A DNA stretch of 64,000 bases from Bacillota bacterium (GCA_023433945.1 JAEYTP010000091.1:69178-133177), one strand, 5' to 3'. Positions 27,146-35,766 are shown, counted from the first letter of the stretch. Translations and numbers: made by a program. Notes: generated by a model not told the origin, from the letters alone.

Positions 27146-27328
27146 GGAATCAGCATAAGGAACCAGCATAAGGAACTAGCATAAGTAACCAGCATAATCA
27201 ACCAGCATAAGGAACTAGTATAAGGAACCAGCATAAGGAACTAGCATAAGGAATCAGCATAAGGAATCAGCATAAGGAACTAGCATAAGGAACTAGCATA
27301 AGGAACCAGCAAAAAGGACCAGCATATG
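27134..27328. repeat. 13-bp tandem repeat array starting at a stop codon
   Basis: About fifteen copies of a 13-bp unit close to CAGCATAAGGAAC run from the last codons of the CDF gene (P-A-stop) to just before the PadR gene. Units differ by single substitutions such as T for C at the first position. Because 13 is not a multiple of three, the array is not coding. It fills the space between two convergent genes and seems to have grown from the 3' end of the CDF gene. Confidence 0.9.
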
Positions 27329-27342
27329 GAACACGGGGCATG

Positions 27343-27897
27343 TTACGTATCAAACTTTTCTAGATATTTAATAGTTTCATCGCACCAATCAAGTGTTGCA
27401 TTGGCCATTTTTATACCATTTGTTATCGTTATTAATCGATAATTACATGAAGTGTCAGAAATACTTGCTTTGTCAATACGATCTTTAATTTTAGTCATTA
27501 AAGCAATATCTTTTATGACAGCCTCCTTAAATTTTTGAACGTGTTCTATGTTTTTCTTAACGGGTATATAGTGACCAAAGAACAGCTTAAGCCTTAGTTC
27601 TTTAGCATTTAGCTTACTATATACTATAGAATTGTTTAGCCAGGCTATCAGTTCATCATATCCTTTGTCTGTAAGCGTATAAACTTTGCTTCTAGGGCGC
27701 GAGCCATTTTCTTCTATATGATAGGTAGCCATACCTTCATCAACCATTCTCTTTAACGTTGGATAAATTTGTTGATAATTTATATCGCAGAAGAAACCTA
27801 CCCCTGCATTAAGAGCCGATTTAATACTATATCCTGACATGGGACCGGATCCGAGTACACCAAGTATCATATAATAGCTGTTATTTGCTTTTGGCAT
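27343..27897 (-). CDS. PadR-family transcriptional regulator
   Basis: The protein of ~184 residues has the PadR winged helix: YYMILGVLGSGPMSGYSIKS, then INYQQIYPTLKRMVDEGM and GSRPRSKVYTLTDKG. A C-terminal helical dimerisation domain follows. I placed the start at the ATG at 27897, which has GGAGGCGAAGAT before it; the frame extends 10 codons further without a site. PadR repressors usually control detoxification or membrane genes. No partner gene is adjacent on the same strand, so the target is not evident. Confidence 0.85.
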   Translation of the reverse strand: MPKANNSYYMILGVLGSGPMSGYSIKSALNAGVGFFCDINYQQIYPTLKRMVDEGMATYHIEENGSRPRSKVYTLTDKGYDELIAWLNNSIVYSKLNAKELRLKLFFGHYIPVKKNIEHVQKFKEAVIKDIALMTKIKDRIDKASISDTSCNYRLITITNGIKMANATLDWCDETIKYLEKFDT

Positions 27898-28246
27898 TGT
27901 ATCTTCGCCTCCTAATAATAGTACCAAAGTATATATGTCATTTAAATCATTATTATATCATAAAAATTTATAAAATAATATAAAATATGCCATGGGACAG
28001 CCTTTCAGAACAATGCATGCTGTTGTTTTTTATGGTATTAATGGATATTGTTGACTTTAAACTCGAAAGAGGTTATAGTAATTATATCAAAAACATATAT
28101 ATAAATTTTATATATAATTAATGGGGGGGAAATTGAACAAGGGAAGCATATGACGATTATGGCTATTTTAAGTAATGGTAATTTTTTATTATATAAACTA
28201 CTTACGGTTTATAAAAAATACATATTTATAGGAGAGTGATTTAACA
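27898..28246. promoter_or_regulatory. Divergent intergenic region; promoter of the exported protein
   Basis: TTGACT at 28051-28056 and TATAGT at 28074-28079 with a 17-bp spacer form a promoter facing the exported-protein gene at 28247. The remaining AT-rich sequence next to the PadR start probably holds its own promoter, which I could not define. Confidence 0.5.
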
Positions 28247-29797
28247 ATGAAAAAGAGTATTATTTCAATTTTCATGGCATTTGCTTTATTATTTACAGGT
28301 ATTATTAGTCCATTGACAACTAATTACGCTAACGCTTTAAGCGATGAGGTAGAACCAGACAAACTAGTTCTTGATTTTTCTTTCTTTAAGTTAGATTATG
28401 AATCAGATCCAGATAAGTATCATGAAGGAGCAAAGAAGTTTTTTAATGACTTTATGACGATAGGAAAATTCTTAATGGATTGTGATACGTCAGATGTAGA
28501 TAAATATGCCCAGTGTGCTAAAGCTTTTAGGCTCAAAGATGTAAATGATTGTCTTAATGATGAAAGTAATTTGAACCAACTTATCAAGTATCTTGATAAT
28601 TACGATGGTAATACAAACACTGTGTTAGATGGCATTGACTATTTCAACTATTTTATAAAGAATTATGAAGCTAGATTTGACCAAACCGTAATATCACAGA
28701 TAGATGACATATTTAAAGACGCTGCTGAGTGTGATAAATCTCAGTATAATTTAGTATTAAAAAAATACAACAAAGTTATACAAATTGTTGATGCATTTTT
28801 GAATATAGTAGGAGAGCACAAGGGTGCATCTGATAAAAAAGCTCAAGCTCAAAAATGTATTGATAGTGTTATGAAAAGTATTGATACCAAAATCTTCTCT
28901 AGTGACGTACACAAGAACAATATAGGAAAAATCTTATTTTCAAAAAACAGTATCGTTGCTGGTAAAGAAACAGCAAGTTCCTTCACCAAATCATTTGATG
29001 CTAACAGCAATATATACGCAATAGCATACTTATCAACTTCATTACAGAAAATCGTACCAAAAGCTTCATATTATCCTGATCCAAATGAAACCTGTTATGC
29101 AGCGGCTCATGTTAAGATTGATGGTGTAGATTTTAGCTACGGGTATATAAAATTTGCAGTTGATGTTCAAGAATATCAGGCCGATAAAGGATATGTTACC
29201 TTTGAATTACTGCCAAATGCTAAAAACACTAAAGGTGACAATCTTAAAGAATGGTATGATTATCTTTTTTCAAAGTTAAAGCCTGGCAAGCATACAATTT
29301 CTGTTGAAATCACTGTTGGCGAAACTACTGTGGCAGGTGGTGATTTTGATATAGATTGGAAAAATGCTGACCTAAAGAAAATTTCAAATAATGTTTCTAA
29401 CTGTATAAAAATCTCTGATGCCTATAGAGCTAGTAAGGCTCAAGTTCCTGGGGTGTTTAAAGTAAAGAGCAAGACATATAAAGATAAATCATTATCTGAC
29501 AATAATATTAAAGCATTATTATCAAATGCATATCCAGATTTTAAAAGCTTAACTAAGTATTTGGTTAATGTAGGAGATAATACTAGTGGTTGGGGTATTC
29601 AAAAAGATGAATACAAGCTGCCAGTTGCAGCGCACTCAACAATGAATACTTGGGCAATATATACAGCTAAAGATGGATATTGCTACATCGTAGAATTTTT
29701 CATAACTAAGGATTATAATTATCTTTCAAAAACATATGGAAAGCCTTATGTGCAAACTGTTTCTAAAACAAGGATAGCTGCAAAGAATGTAAAATAA
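28247..29797 (+). CDS. Exported protein of unknown function (516 aa)
   Basis: The N-terminus is a clear Sec signal peptide: MKKSIISIFMAFALLF, then a small-residue stretch ending near NYANA. The mature protein is charged and probably helical in its first half and beta-rich in its second half (residues ~260-370). No sortase motif, lipobox or cell-wall repeat is visible. I do not recognise the family. It has its own promoter and a strong terminator, so it is a single-gene unit. It starts at an ATG behind AGGAGAGTGATTTAAC. Confidence 0.75.
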   Translation: MKKSIISIFMAFALLFTGIISPLTTNYANALSDEVEPDKLVLDFSFFKLDYESDPDKYHEGAKKFFNDFMTIGKFLMDCDTSDVDKYAQCAKAFRLKDVNDCLNDESNLNQLIKYLDNYDGNTNTVLDGIDYFNYFIKNYEARFDQTVISQIDDIFKDAAECDKSQYNLVLKKYNKVIQIVDAFLNIVGEHKGASDKKAQAQKCIDSVMKSIDTKIFSSDVHKNNIGKILFSKNSIVAGKETASSFTKSFDANSNIYAIAYLSTSLQKIVPKASYYPDPNETCYAAAHVKIDGVDFSYGYIKFAVDVQEYQADKGYVTFELLPNAKNTKGDNLKEWYDYLFSKLKPGKHTISVEITVGETTVAGGDFDIDWKNADLKKISNNVSNCIKISDAYRASKAQVPGVFKVKSKTYKDKSLSDNNIKALLSNAYPDFKSLTKYLVNVGDNTSGWGIQKDEYKLPVAAHSTMNTWAIYTAKDGYCYIVEFFITKDYNYLSKTYGKPYVQTVSKTRIAAKNVK

Positions 29798-29810
29798 GTT
29801 GAATAATTAA

Positions 29811-29853
29811 AAGGTGTAGGACAATTTACTAGTTGTCTTACATCTTTTTTTAT
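29811..29853 (+). terminator. Terminator after the exported protein
   Basis: GGTGTAGGACAA pairs with TTGTCTTACATC (with G-U pairs), followed by seven or more T residues. It begins 14 bp after the stop codon. Confidence 0.8.
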
Positions 29854-29879
29854 ATACCCGTAAACATTCATAAATCTTC

Positions 29880-29926
29880 TTGACACCCTAACAGTTGTTA
29901 GGTATAATTTACCTAACAACTGTTAG
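29880..29926 (+). promoter_or_regulatory. tetR promoter with perfect 17-bp palindromic operator
   Basis: TTGACA at 29880-29885 and TATAAT at 29903-29908 are spaced 17 bp. A perfect inverted repeat with 17-bp arms (CTAACAGTTGTTAGGTA at 29888-29904 and its complement at 29910-29926) covers spacer, -10 and start site. The arm core TAACAGTTGTTA is itself palindromic. This is a strong autoregulatory operator for the TetR protein encoded just downstream. Confidence 0.85.
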
Positions 29927-29942
29927 ATTGAAGGAGGGTTAT

Positions 29943-30575
29943 ATGGAGTCGTCTTGCCAAAGTACAAAGGATAAAATTCTTAACGTTGCTTTAGATATGT
30001 TTTCTACCAGGGGATATTCTTCTGTCTCTATTAGGGACATAAGCAAAGCAATTGGAATTAAGGAAAGTTCCATTTATTATCATTTTAAAAACAAGCAAGA
30101 TATTTTCGAGCATTTGCTTTGTATTGTACAAGGGTTAATAGAGTCAATGAAAGCCTCCTTTAATAACGTTCTTTCTGTAGCTAATGAAATAAGCCAACAG
30201 GGATTTGTTGCGGCAGGTATTTCGTATATAGAAAAATTTTTGTTAGCGGAAAAAGTATACAGCATTATAAACATGCTAAGCATTGAGAAAAGTACAAATG
30301 CGGAAGCCGCTGATTACTACGTAAAGTTTCTTTTTGACATTCCACTTGAGCACCATCAACAGGTATATACCATACTCAAGCAAAAATTTATCATAAGAAA
30401 TTATGAACCCGATAAACTAGCCTCCGAATATCAGTCGATAATCCTTTTTATTTTTTTTAAATACTTTCCATCTAAAACTTATATTACAGAAGAAAATCTA
30501 CAAAAAGCAAGAAATGAGCTATCCGAAATGTTAATGAGATTTTATTCTCAATATTTGAAAGGAAGTGAGAGTTAA
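29943..30575 (+). CDS. TetR-family regulator
   Basis: The protein of 210 residues has a TetR helix-turn-helix near its N-terminus: DKILNVALDMFSTRGYSSVS, then IGIKESSIYYHFKNKQDIFE. The C-terminal ligand domain is unrecognised. The ATG at 29943 is preceded by GAAGGAGGGTTAT and is the start; the frame opens 16 codons earlier inside the operator. Its stop overlaps the hydrolase ATG (TAATG), so the two form an operon. The palindrome over its own promoter indicates autoregulation of both genes by a small ligand. Confidence 0.88.
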   Translation: MESSCQSTKDKILNVALDMFSTRGYSSVSIRDISKAIGIKESSIYYHFKNKQDIFEHLLCIVQGLIESMKASFNNVLSVANEISQQGFVAAGISYIEKFLLAEKVYSIINMLSIEKSTNAEAADYYVKFLFDIPLEHHQQVYTILKQKFIIRNYEPDKLASEYQSIILFIFFKYFPSKTYITEENLQKARNELSEMLMRFYSQYLKGSES

Positions 30576-31465
30576 TGAAAATCTACAAGAGTAAAAAAGC
30601 TGAGGAAAGAATTGTTTCCACATATGATGCACTTCTACGAGAGTGGAATGTGCCAGTAACGCAGACGGACGTTGAAACACGTTATGGAACCACACATATA
30701 AATATATGTGGAAAGCAGGATGGAGCACCGCTAGTGCTTTTTCATGGTGTGGGAGATGATTCTGCGTTGATGTGGATTTACAATGCTACCAAATTATCAG
30801 AGGAATTCCGTGTATATGCCATTGATACTATCGGGGGCCCAGGTAAAAGTAGACCCAATGAAAATTATAACAAAAGCTTTGATGATGCGTTATGGATTGA
30901 TGATGTACTGAATAGTCTTGAACTTGAGAAGGTTAATATTGCGGGAGTGTCTCATGGCGGGTACCTTACACAATATTATTGCCATATGAGACCTGATAAA
31001 GTAATTAGGGCTGTTTGCATGGCAGCTAGTGTTGCGGCGGGTAAATCAGGCAACCCATTGATTACAATGATGAAGATATTCTTCCCGGAAGCACTTTTCC
31101 CAACTGATAATAATATTAGAAAACTTATAAGAAAATTAAGTGGAGATAATAGTGGAGCTTTTACTGACAATCAGCTCATAATGGAACATTTTACGTACCT
31201 TTTAAAAGGCTACAACAATATGGCAATGGGAAACCATAAAGTTACCACCTTTACTGAAGAGCAAATAGATATAATACGTGATAAATGCCTGTTTTTAGTA
31301 GGTGAAGCGGATCCGTTTATGACACTTGGAGGTAAAGAAATGTTGAATAGCAATAGGATGAGTGCCAAGTTCTTTCCTAAGGTTGGACATGGGATTAACC
31401 ATGAGATAGCCGATGAAATAAATAGTATTCTTATAGATTATTTTAAAGAAAGAATTAACGTGTAG
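30575..31465 (+). CDS. Alpha/beta hydrolase
   Basis: This 296-residue alpha/beta-fold hydrolase shows the oxyanion segment LVLFHGVGDD, the nucleophile elbow GVSHGG, an acid in LVGEADPFM and the catalytic histidine in VGHGINHE. There is no signal peptide, so it acts in the cytoplasm. It is co-translated with the upstream TetR regulator, which suggests it degrades or modifies the compound that the regulator senses. The substrate is unknown. A hairpin terminator follows 70 bp downstream. Confidence 0.85.
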   Translation: MKIYKSKKAEERIVSTYDALLREWNVPVTQTDVETRYGTTHINICGKQDGAPLVLFHGVGDDSALMWIYNATKLSEEFRVYAIDTIGGPGKSRPNENYNKSFDDALWIDDVLNSLELEKVNIAGVSHGGYLTQYYCHMRPDKVIRAVCMAASVAAGKSGNPLITMMKIFFPEALFPTDNNIRKLIRKLSGDNSGAFTDNQLIMEHFTYLLKGYNNMAMGNHKVTTFTEEQIDIIRDKCLFLVGEADPFMTLGGKEMLNSNRMSAKFFPKVGHGINHEIADEINSILIDYFKERINV

Positions 31466-31535
31466 AACTCAAGCTATTGAGAAATGCTTAAACCTGTTCT
31501 TTTGGACAGAGTAAATGCGCCCCTGAAATAACTGT

Positions 31536-31580
31536 AGAGAAAGCTGAATGATTCATAAGGGCAATCATTCGGTTTTCTCT
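31536..31580 (+). terminator. Terminator-like hairpin after the hydrolase
   Basis: AGAGAAAGCTGAATGATT pairs with AATCATTCGGTTTTCTCT through a long stem with a short loop. The 3' arm itself is T-rich, so termination is likely. Confidence 0.65.
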
Positions 31581-31661
31581 TGAGTATGAGTTTATGTATA
31601 ACTTCAATGTCAAATGGCTGACGTTATGCTTTAATCTATATATTGCCTAAAATATTCTATA

Positions 31662-31690
31662 TTGACAATGATTGGAAAAATGCATATAAT
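31662..31690 (+). promoter_or_regulatory. Strong promoter of the rsgA leader
   Basis: TTGACA at 31662-31667 and TATAAT at 31685-31690 are separated by exactly 17 bp. The transcript would begin near 31697 and run through a short open frame and two terminator hairpins before reaching the coding region at 32081. Confidence 0.8.
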
Positions 31691-31743
31691 ATTAATGTTG
31701 CAATTTTTGCAATAATAAATTTTGTACGAAAGGAGTTTTTTTA

Positions 31744-31779
31744 ATGTCTATAGTAAAAGTTGAGGTAGTAATTAACTAA
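31744..31779 (+). CDS. Putative 11-residue leader peptide
   Basis: An ATG behind AAAGGAGTTTTTTTA begins a tiny frame, MSIVKVEVVIN, ended by TAA. The strong ribosome binding site and its position between a strong promoter and two intrinsic terminators suggest a regulatory leader peptide whose translation alters folding of the RNA downstream. This arrangement is typical of attenuators upstream of ribosome-protection genes. Confidence 0.45.
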   Translation: MSIVKVEVVIN

Positions 31780-31937
31780 CTGAATATTGGCACAGGTTAC
31801 ACAGGTATTATTTGTGTTTCCTATGCAGCTTCTTTCGAGCAACCAGGTGGCATGGGTGATCAGCAAGCAGAGCTTGCGACAAGCCCTAAATCGTGTATAT
31901 AGCAAATAGCAGCACGCGTCGGTAGCGTGTTTTTTTA
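31780..31937 (+). ncRNA. Structured leader RNA ending in a terminator
   Basis: Between the leader peptide and 31937 the RNA can form several stems, including CAAGC-AGA-GCTTG around 31864-31876. It ends in CACGC (31913-31917) paired with GCGTG (31925-31929) and eight T residues. I do not recognise a known riboswitch class. It may be an attenuator or a free small RNA made from the 31662 promoter. Confidence 0.45.
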
Positions 31938-31992
31938 TTGCTTTCATACAAGTTGAAGAGATACAATCAGTAGATTAAGGTCTCTTTTTGAA

Positions 31993-32024
31993 CCCGCAGG
32001 TAGGTCGTTATCTGCGGGATTTTT
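31993..32024 (+). terminator. Second terminator of the rsgA leader
   Basis: CCCGCAG at 31993-31999 pairs with CTGCGGG at 32012-32018, followed by ATTTTT. It lies 56 bp beyond the first terminator and 57 bp before the next start codon, so reading into rsgA requires passing both. Confidence 0.7.
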
Positions 32025-32080
32025 GTGTGCTTTTTTGGGTTGTAAAATCTAATAATTATGAAAAATGGAGGAGTGATGAT

Positions 32081-32236
32081 ATGACAAAGATAAAAGGTAC
32101 TTATGAATATATAAAAGAAATACGCGGAAGCTGGGTGATAAACCCTCGAACAAGAGTACAGGAGAATGAAATGAAGAACAAAAAGAAACGAAGACAGCAA
32201 GAAAATAAAATGATAAAGGATGGTATGAAACAATGA
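32081..32236 (+). CDS. Small conserved-looking protein coupled to rsgA (51 aa)
   Basis: The start is the ATG behind GGAGGAGTGATGAT. The 51 residues include SWVINPRTRVQENEMKNK and a highly charged tail. The S-W-x-I-N-P-x-T-R-V pattern recalls small Firmicutes proteins of unknown role. Its stop overlaps the rsgA start (ATGA), so the two are co-translated. A role linked to ribosome assembly is only suggested by that coupling. Confidence 0.6.
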   Translation: MTKIKGTYEYIKEIRGSWVINPRTRVQENEMKNKKKRRQQENKMIKDGMKQ

Positions 32237-33330
32237 ATATAAAAAATTTTGGATGGAATGAATATTTTGAAAATCAGTGGAAACAAAACAGCGCCGATGG
32301 CATGTATCCCGCTAGGATAGTTGCGGACTATGGACAAATGCTTCGTGTAGTTTCCGAGACAGGAGAACTTCTAGTAAATAGACCGGTAAAGAAGTTTGAT
32401 GAAGCTATGCAATTAGCGGTTGGTGATTGGGTAGGATTGAACTGGGCGCAGACGGAGTCCGTTGATTCCCCTAGTGAAAAGGAGTATTCTGCAGAACACC
32501 ACTCCTCCCAAATACGTCTTGTTCTGCCAAGGAAAACAAAGTTTTCAAGGGCCGCGGCAGGCCCTGAATTAAAGGAACAAATTGTTGCAGCAAATGTAGA
32601 TACGGTTTTTCTTATCCAGTCGTTGAACAGAGATTTCAATATGAGAAGACTGGAAAGATATCTTATTGCAGCATGGGAAAGTGGTGCTGTACCGGTTGTT
32701 GTATTGACCAAGGCGGATTGCTGTGACGATGTTGCAGATAAAATGTCCGCTGTATATGCCACTTGTCCTGGAGTGGAGGTGCATTCCATAAGTTGTGTAA
32801 CAGGAGAGGGGATTGAGGAGATAAAGAAACACTTTACTCCTGGGAAAACTGTAGCCTTGCTAGGCTCTTCAGGTGTTGGAAAATCGACTTTAGTTAACAC
32901 GCTCGCGGGTAAAGAACTGCTCAAAACCCAGACAATCCGTGAAGATGATAGTAAGGGAAGGCATACTACTACCCATAGAGAACTTCTGCTTTTGCCAGGC
33001 GGAGGATTAATCTTGGATACACCCGGAATGCGTACGCTATCTCTATGGGAAGCAGATTCTGGTATGGAAGTTTTGTTCGGTGATGTCGAGGAACTGACAA
33101 ATCTGTGTCGATTCCATGACTGTAAACATCAGAATGAACCAGGGTGTGCTGTCAGAGAAGCACTTGATACAGGAAAATTGGAAATGAAAAGATGGGAGAG
33201 CTGGCTGAAGCTACAAAAAGAGCTGGCACATCTAGAAGCTAAAAAGGAAGGAAGGCTGAGAGCTCATGAGAAATATTTTGGTAAGCAGATTGCAAAATTT
33301 CAAAAGGAATTCTATAAAGAGAGAAGATAG
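32233..33330 (+). CDS. rsgA: Ribosome small-subunit GTPase RsgA paralogue
   Basis: This 365-residue protein has an OB-type N-terminal region followed by the circularly permuted GTPase order of RsgA: G4 VVLTKADC first, then G1 GSSGVGKSTLV, then G3 DTPGMR. A zinc cluster (CRFHDCKHQNEPGC) follows. RsgA binds the 30S subunit during late maturation. It is longer than the ~290-residue housekeeping form, suggesting the second paralogue found in many Clostridia. The unusual leader upstream (promoter, mini-ORF, two terminators) implies regulated expression. A terminator follows at 33421. Confidence 0.9.
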   Translation: MNIKNFGWNEYFENQWKQNSADGMYPARIVADYGQMLRVVSETGELLVNRPVKKFDEAMQLAVGDWVGLNWAQTESVDSPSEKEYSAEHHSSQIRLVLPRKTKFSRAAAGPELKEQIVAANVDTVFLIQSLNRDFNMRRLERYLIAAWESGAVPVVVLTKADCCDDVADKMSAVYATCPGVEVHSISCVTGEGIEEIKKHFTPGKTVALLGSSGVGKSTLVNTLAGKELLKTQTIREDDSKGRHTTTHRELLLLPGGGLILDTPGMRTLSLWEADSGMEVLFGDVEELTNLCRFHDCKHQNEPGCAVREALDTGKLEMKRWESWLKLQKELAHLEAKKEGRLRAHEKYFGKQIAKFQKEFYKERR

Positions 33331-33420
33331 AAAGAAGATGGAAGATTCTATGTGTATATTTAAGATAGCTAAGATGCTAACAATATGGAATTATTATCTG
33401 TAAGCGCTAAGCTTGACAGA

Positions 33421-33463
33421 AAAAACGGCTTTCAGGGTTTTAGGCTCTGATAGCCGTTTTTAT
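33421..33463 (+). terminator. Terminator after rsgA
   Basis: AAAACGGCT at 33422-33430 pairs with AGCCGTTTT at 33452-33460, followed by more T residues. Confidence 0.8.
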
Positions 33464-33636
33464 TTGCCAGAAAGTAAGTGGTTAATATTTTCACAATAAT
33501 CTAACTGTTTATTGGCAGTACATATGGGTATATTTGGTGAATAAGGCTACTTTTATTTAAATAAATTGTGAAAATATTTTACATGATATTTATTACTGGA
33601 AATAATATCTTTAATAACAGGAGGGGGGGACCAAAT

Positions 33637-34173
33637 ATGTCAAATGAACAATTACTCGATTTATTGAAAGATCGTTTTGAGAATAATTTGAACCGTCATA
33701 AGGGGATTGAATGGGACAAAGTAAAAGCAAAACTTCAGAATGGCACTGAAAAGCTGCGCTCACTCAATGAGATGGAAGCAACCGGGGGTGAACCAGATGT
33801 TGTTGGTTACGATGAAGCTACTGGTGAATATATCTTTTACGATTGTTCAGCAGAGAGCCCTAAAGGGCGCAGAAGCCTTTGCTATGACCGTGAGGCACTA
33901 GAGTCAAGGAAAGAAAACAGACCAGAGAACAGCGTTATGGATATGGCGGCTGATATGGGCATTAAACTTTTAACAGAAGAAAATTACCGATACTTGCAGA
34001 GGTTTGGGAAGTTTGATACTAAAACATCTAGCTGGATCGAAACTCCTGCTGATATTAGAAAACTAGGTGGTGCTCTCTTTTGTGATAGGAGATATGACCA
34101 TGTATTTGTATATCATAACGGTGCAGAATCCTATTATGCAGCTAGAGGATTCCGAGGGCTGTTAAGGGTGTAA
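33637..34173 (+). CDS. DUF4256-family protein
   Basis: The protein of 178 residues matches the DUF4256 pattern: ATGGEPDVVGYDEATGEYIF, then DCSAESPKGRRSLCYDREAL and MGIKLLTEENYRYLQ. The family is a small cytoplasmic protein of unknown activity. The ATG at 33637 follows AGGAGGGGGGACC, a clear site; the frame is open 23 codons upstream without one. It stands as a single gene. Confidence 0.8.
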   Translation: MSNEQLLDLLKDRFENNLNRHKGIEWDKVKAKLQNGTEKLRSLNEMEATGGEPDVVGYDEATGEYIFYDCSAESPKGRRSLCYDREALESRKENRPENSVMDMAADMGIKLLTEENYRYLQRFGKFDTKTSSWIETPADIRKLGGALFCDRRYDHVFVYHNGAESYYAARGFRGLLRV

Positions 34174-34219
34174 GATTCCATATAAATATAAAATAGAACC
34201 AAGTTGTGACTAGCATTGA

Positions 34220-34370
34220 ATCCTAATTGACTAATATTACACCTCGATTGGCTAAAATTGTACCTCATTCAATAAAACAAATTTTTTAGTAAACATATTT
34301 TTTGATAGACATATTTTATGATAAACATAATTAATCAAGATAAATATATTTATCAAGAAACTATGTTATT
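34220..34370. repeat. Degenerate short tandem repeats
   Basis: Two 21-bp units (ATTGACTAATATTACACCTC and a relative) at about 34228-34269 are followed by about four degenerate 16-18-bp units of the type TAGTAAACATATTTTT up to 34365. The stretch sits between two convergent genes and resembles other tandem arrays in this window. Confidence 0.5.
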
Positions 34371-34378
34371 GAATGACC

Positions 34379-34759
34379 CTATATGGGATTTGCAAGCTCA
34401 AATTGTGCTAGCCACCTATGGTATTCTCCATTATTCAGTATAGAATCATAGAAAAATGTTGGAATACATTTTAAAATTTGAACTTTTGTGCCTACCTCTA
34501 CTGGAGGTGGATTGCCATGTCCGGTTGTATTTAATACCGTAGCAAAAGTTCCTGGAACTAAATATGAATTCTCCGGCCTTAGTTCAAACCAAGCAAACCA
34601 GCGATGTATATGACCGTCTGGCAATAGGACTGCACATAGATTCCCAAACCATGGTTTTACTATTTTGAGAGATGTGCCCGGTCGGATTTCTGGAGGATGA
34701 CTTACTATGGATATAGCATTTTCACCTGGGAAAAATTGTGGAGACATATTGTTATTCAT
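34379..34759 (-). CDS. Hypothetical protein with internal duplication (126 aa)
   Basis: The protein consists mainly of two related ~37-residue units. One is GTSLKIVKPWFGNLC followed by HIHRWFAWFEL. The other is GTKVQILKCIPTFFY followed by EYHRWLAQFEL. The repeated H-R-W-x-A-x-F-E-L end is distinctive and suggests a small beta-sheet fold formed by two repeats. No signal peptide is present. I do not recognise a named family. It starts at an ATG with GGAGATC about 10 bases upstream. A weak similarity exists to a fragment at 6026-6214. Confidence 0.65.
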   Translation of the reverse strand: MNNNMSPQFFPGENAISIVSHPPEIRPGTSLKIVKPWFGNLCAVLLPDGHIHRWFAWFELRPENSYLVPGTFATVLNTTGHGNPPPVEVGTKVQILKCIPTFFYDSILNNGEYHRWLAQFELANPI

Positions 34760-34936
34760 TATTTTGAGATCTCCTTCACTTTATGTTTACTATTCAATAT
34801 ATGAATAAAGTAAACAGTGGGATACTAATATTTCAAAAGCCCCAGTATGTTATTGACAAAATGTAATGTACATATAATATTAAATTTATATAGAAGTGAT
34901 TTATAATAGTAGAAACCTATGAAAGGAGAGATTACT

Positions 34937-35608
34937 ATGACAACATTAAATAGAGATGGATTTTTAAATAAGAGTACTAATACTTTAAACGAAATAATAG
35001 ATATGCTAGAAAAACTTCCTGCAATAAAACTAAATGACTTAAAGGGTGAAAAAACGGCTCTTGTAATAATTGATATGGTAAATGGCTTTGCCAGAGAAGG
35101 AGCACTACAGAGCTCCAGAGTGGAAGGGTTAATTCCTGAGATAGTCACTTTATCAAAGGCTTGTGATGATTTAAAAATAAAAAAAGTTGCTTTTGCTGAT
35201 TGTCACTCAAATTATTCGCCAGAATTTGAGTCCTATCCTCAACACTGTATATGTGGTACAAGTGAAGGTGAGATAGTTGATGAGATTAAGGAGGTAGGAG
35301 GGTATACCCTTATAAGCAAAAACTCAACTAATGGCTTCCTTGAAGAAAAATTTGAGCAATGGCTAAAAGAGAATAACGACACTGATACTTTTATTATAAC
35401 GGGAGACTGTACTGATATATGTATACAGCAATTTGCAGTAACGCTTAAGACCTGGTTTAACAGACAGAACAAGAATTCTAGGGTTATAGTCCCAATGAAC
35501 GCTGTTGAAACCTATGATTTAGGATTGCATGACGGTCATTTAATGCATGTATTTGCATTATACAATATGATACTTAACGGGATTGAAGTGGTTGCAAAGG
35601 TAGAGTAA
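34937..35608 (+). CDS. Isochorismatase-family cysteine hydrolase
   Basis: The protein of 223 residues has the cysteine-hydrolase triad: aspartate in VIIDMVNGF, lysine in ISKNSTNGF and cysteine in GDCTDICIQQ. The family includes nicotinamidase and isochorismatase-like enzymes that cleave amide or ether bonds. The extra ~35 N-terminal residues and the segment SYPQHCICGTSEGE fit the nicotinamidase-like subgroup, but the substrate is not certain. The ATG at 34937 has GAAAGGAGAGATT before it. It is a single gene. Confidence 0.82.
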   Translation: MTTLNRDGFLNKSTNTLNEIIDMLEKLPAIKLNDLKGEKTALVIIDMVNGFAREGALQSSRVEGLIPEIVTLSKACDDLKIKKVAFADCHSNYSPEFESYPQHCICGTSEGEIVDEIKEVGGYTLISKNSTNGFLEEKFEQWLKENNDTDTFIITGDCTDICIQQFAVTLKTWFNRQNKNSRVIVPMNAVETYDLGLHDGHLMHVFALYNMILNGIEVVAKVE

Positions 35609-35702
35609 GTTAGGCAAATCATGTATCATGGGACCTTTGCTTGTACTAATAGGGTATCAAGCTTCAGATAAAAATTTAATTATTAAGCAAAAAATAATAT
35701 TA

Positions 35703-35731
35703 TTGACAATAAATGACTCTCTTAATATACT
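35703..35731 (+). promoter_or_regulatory. Promoter of the TPR protein
   Basis: TTGACA at 35703-35708 and TATACT at 35726-35731 have a 17-bp spacer. The gene starts at 35767, leaving a short untranslated leader. Confidence 0.7.
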
Positions 35732-35766
35732 AAAATTACCATAAAATGCATATTGGGAGTGTTGAG

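Noticed and set aside
27134..27328. CRISPR array
   Set aside because: The repeats are 13 bp and directly adjacent, with no unique spacers and no cas genes.
32328..32924. 198-codon frame opposite rsgA
   Set aside because: It is a shadow of the clearly coding rsgA gene, with no ribosome binding site.
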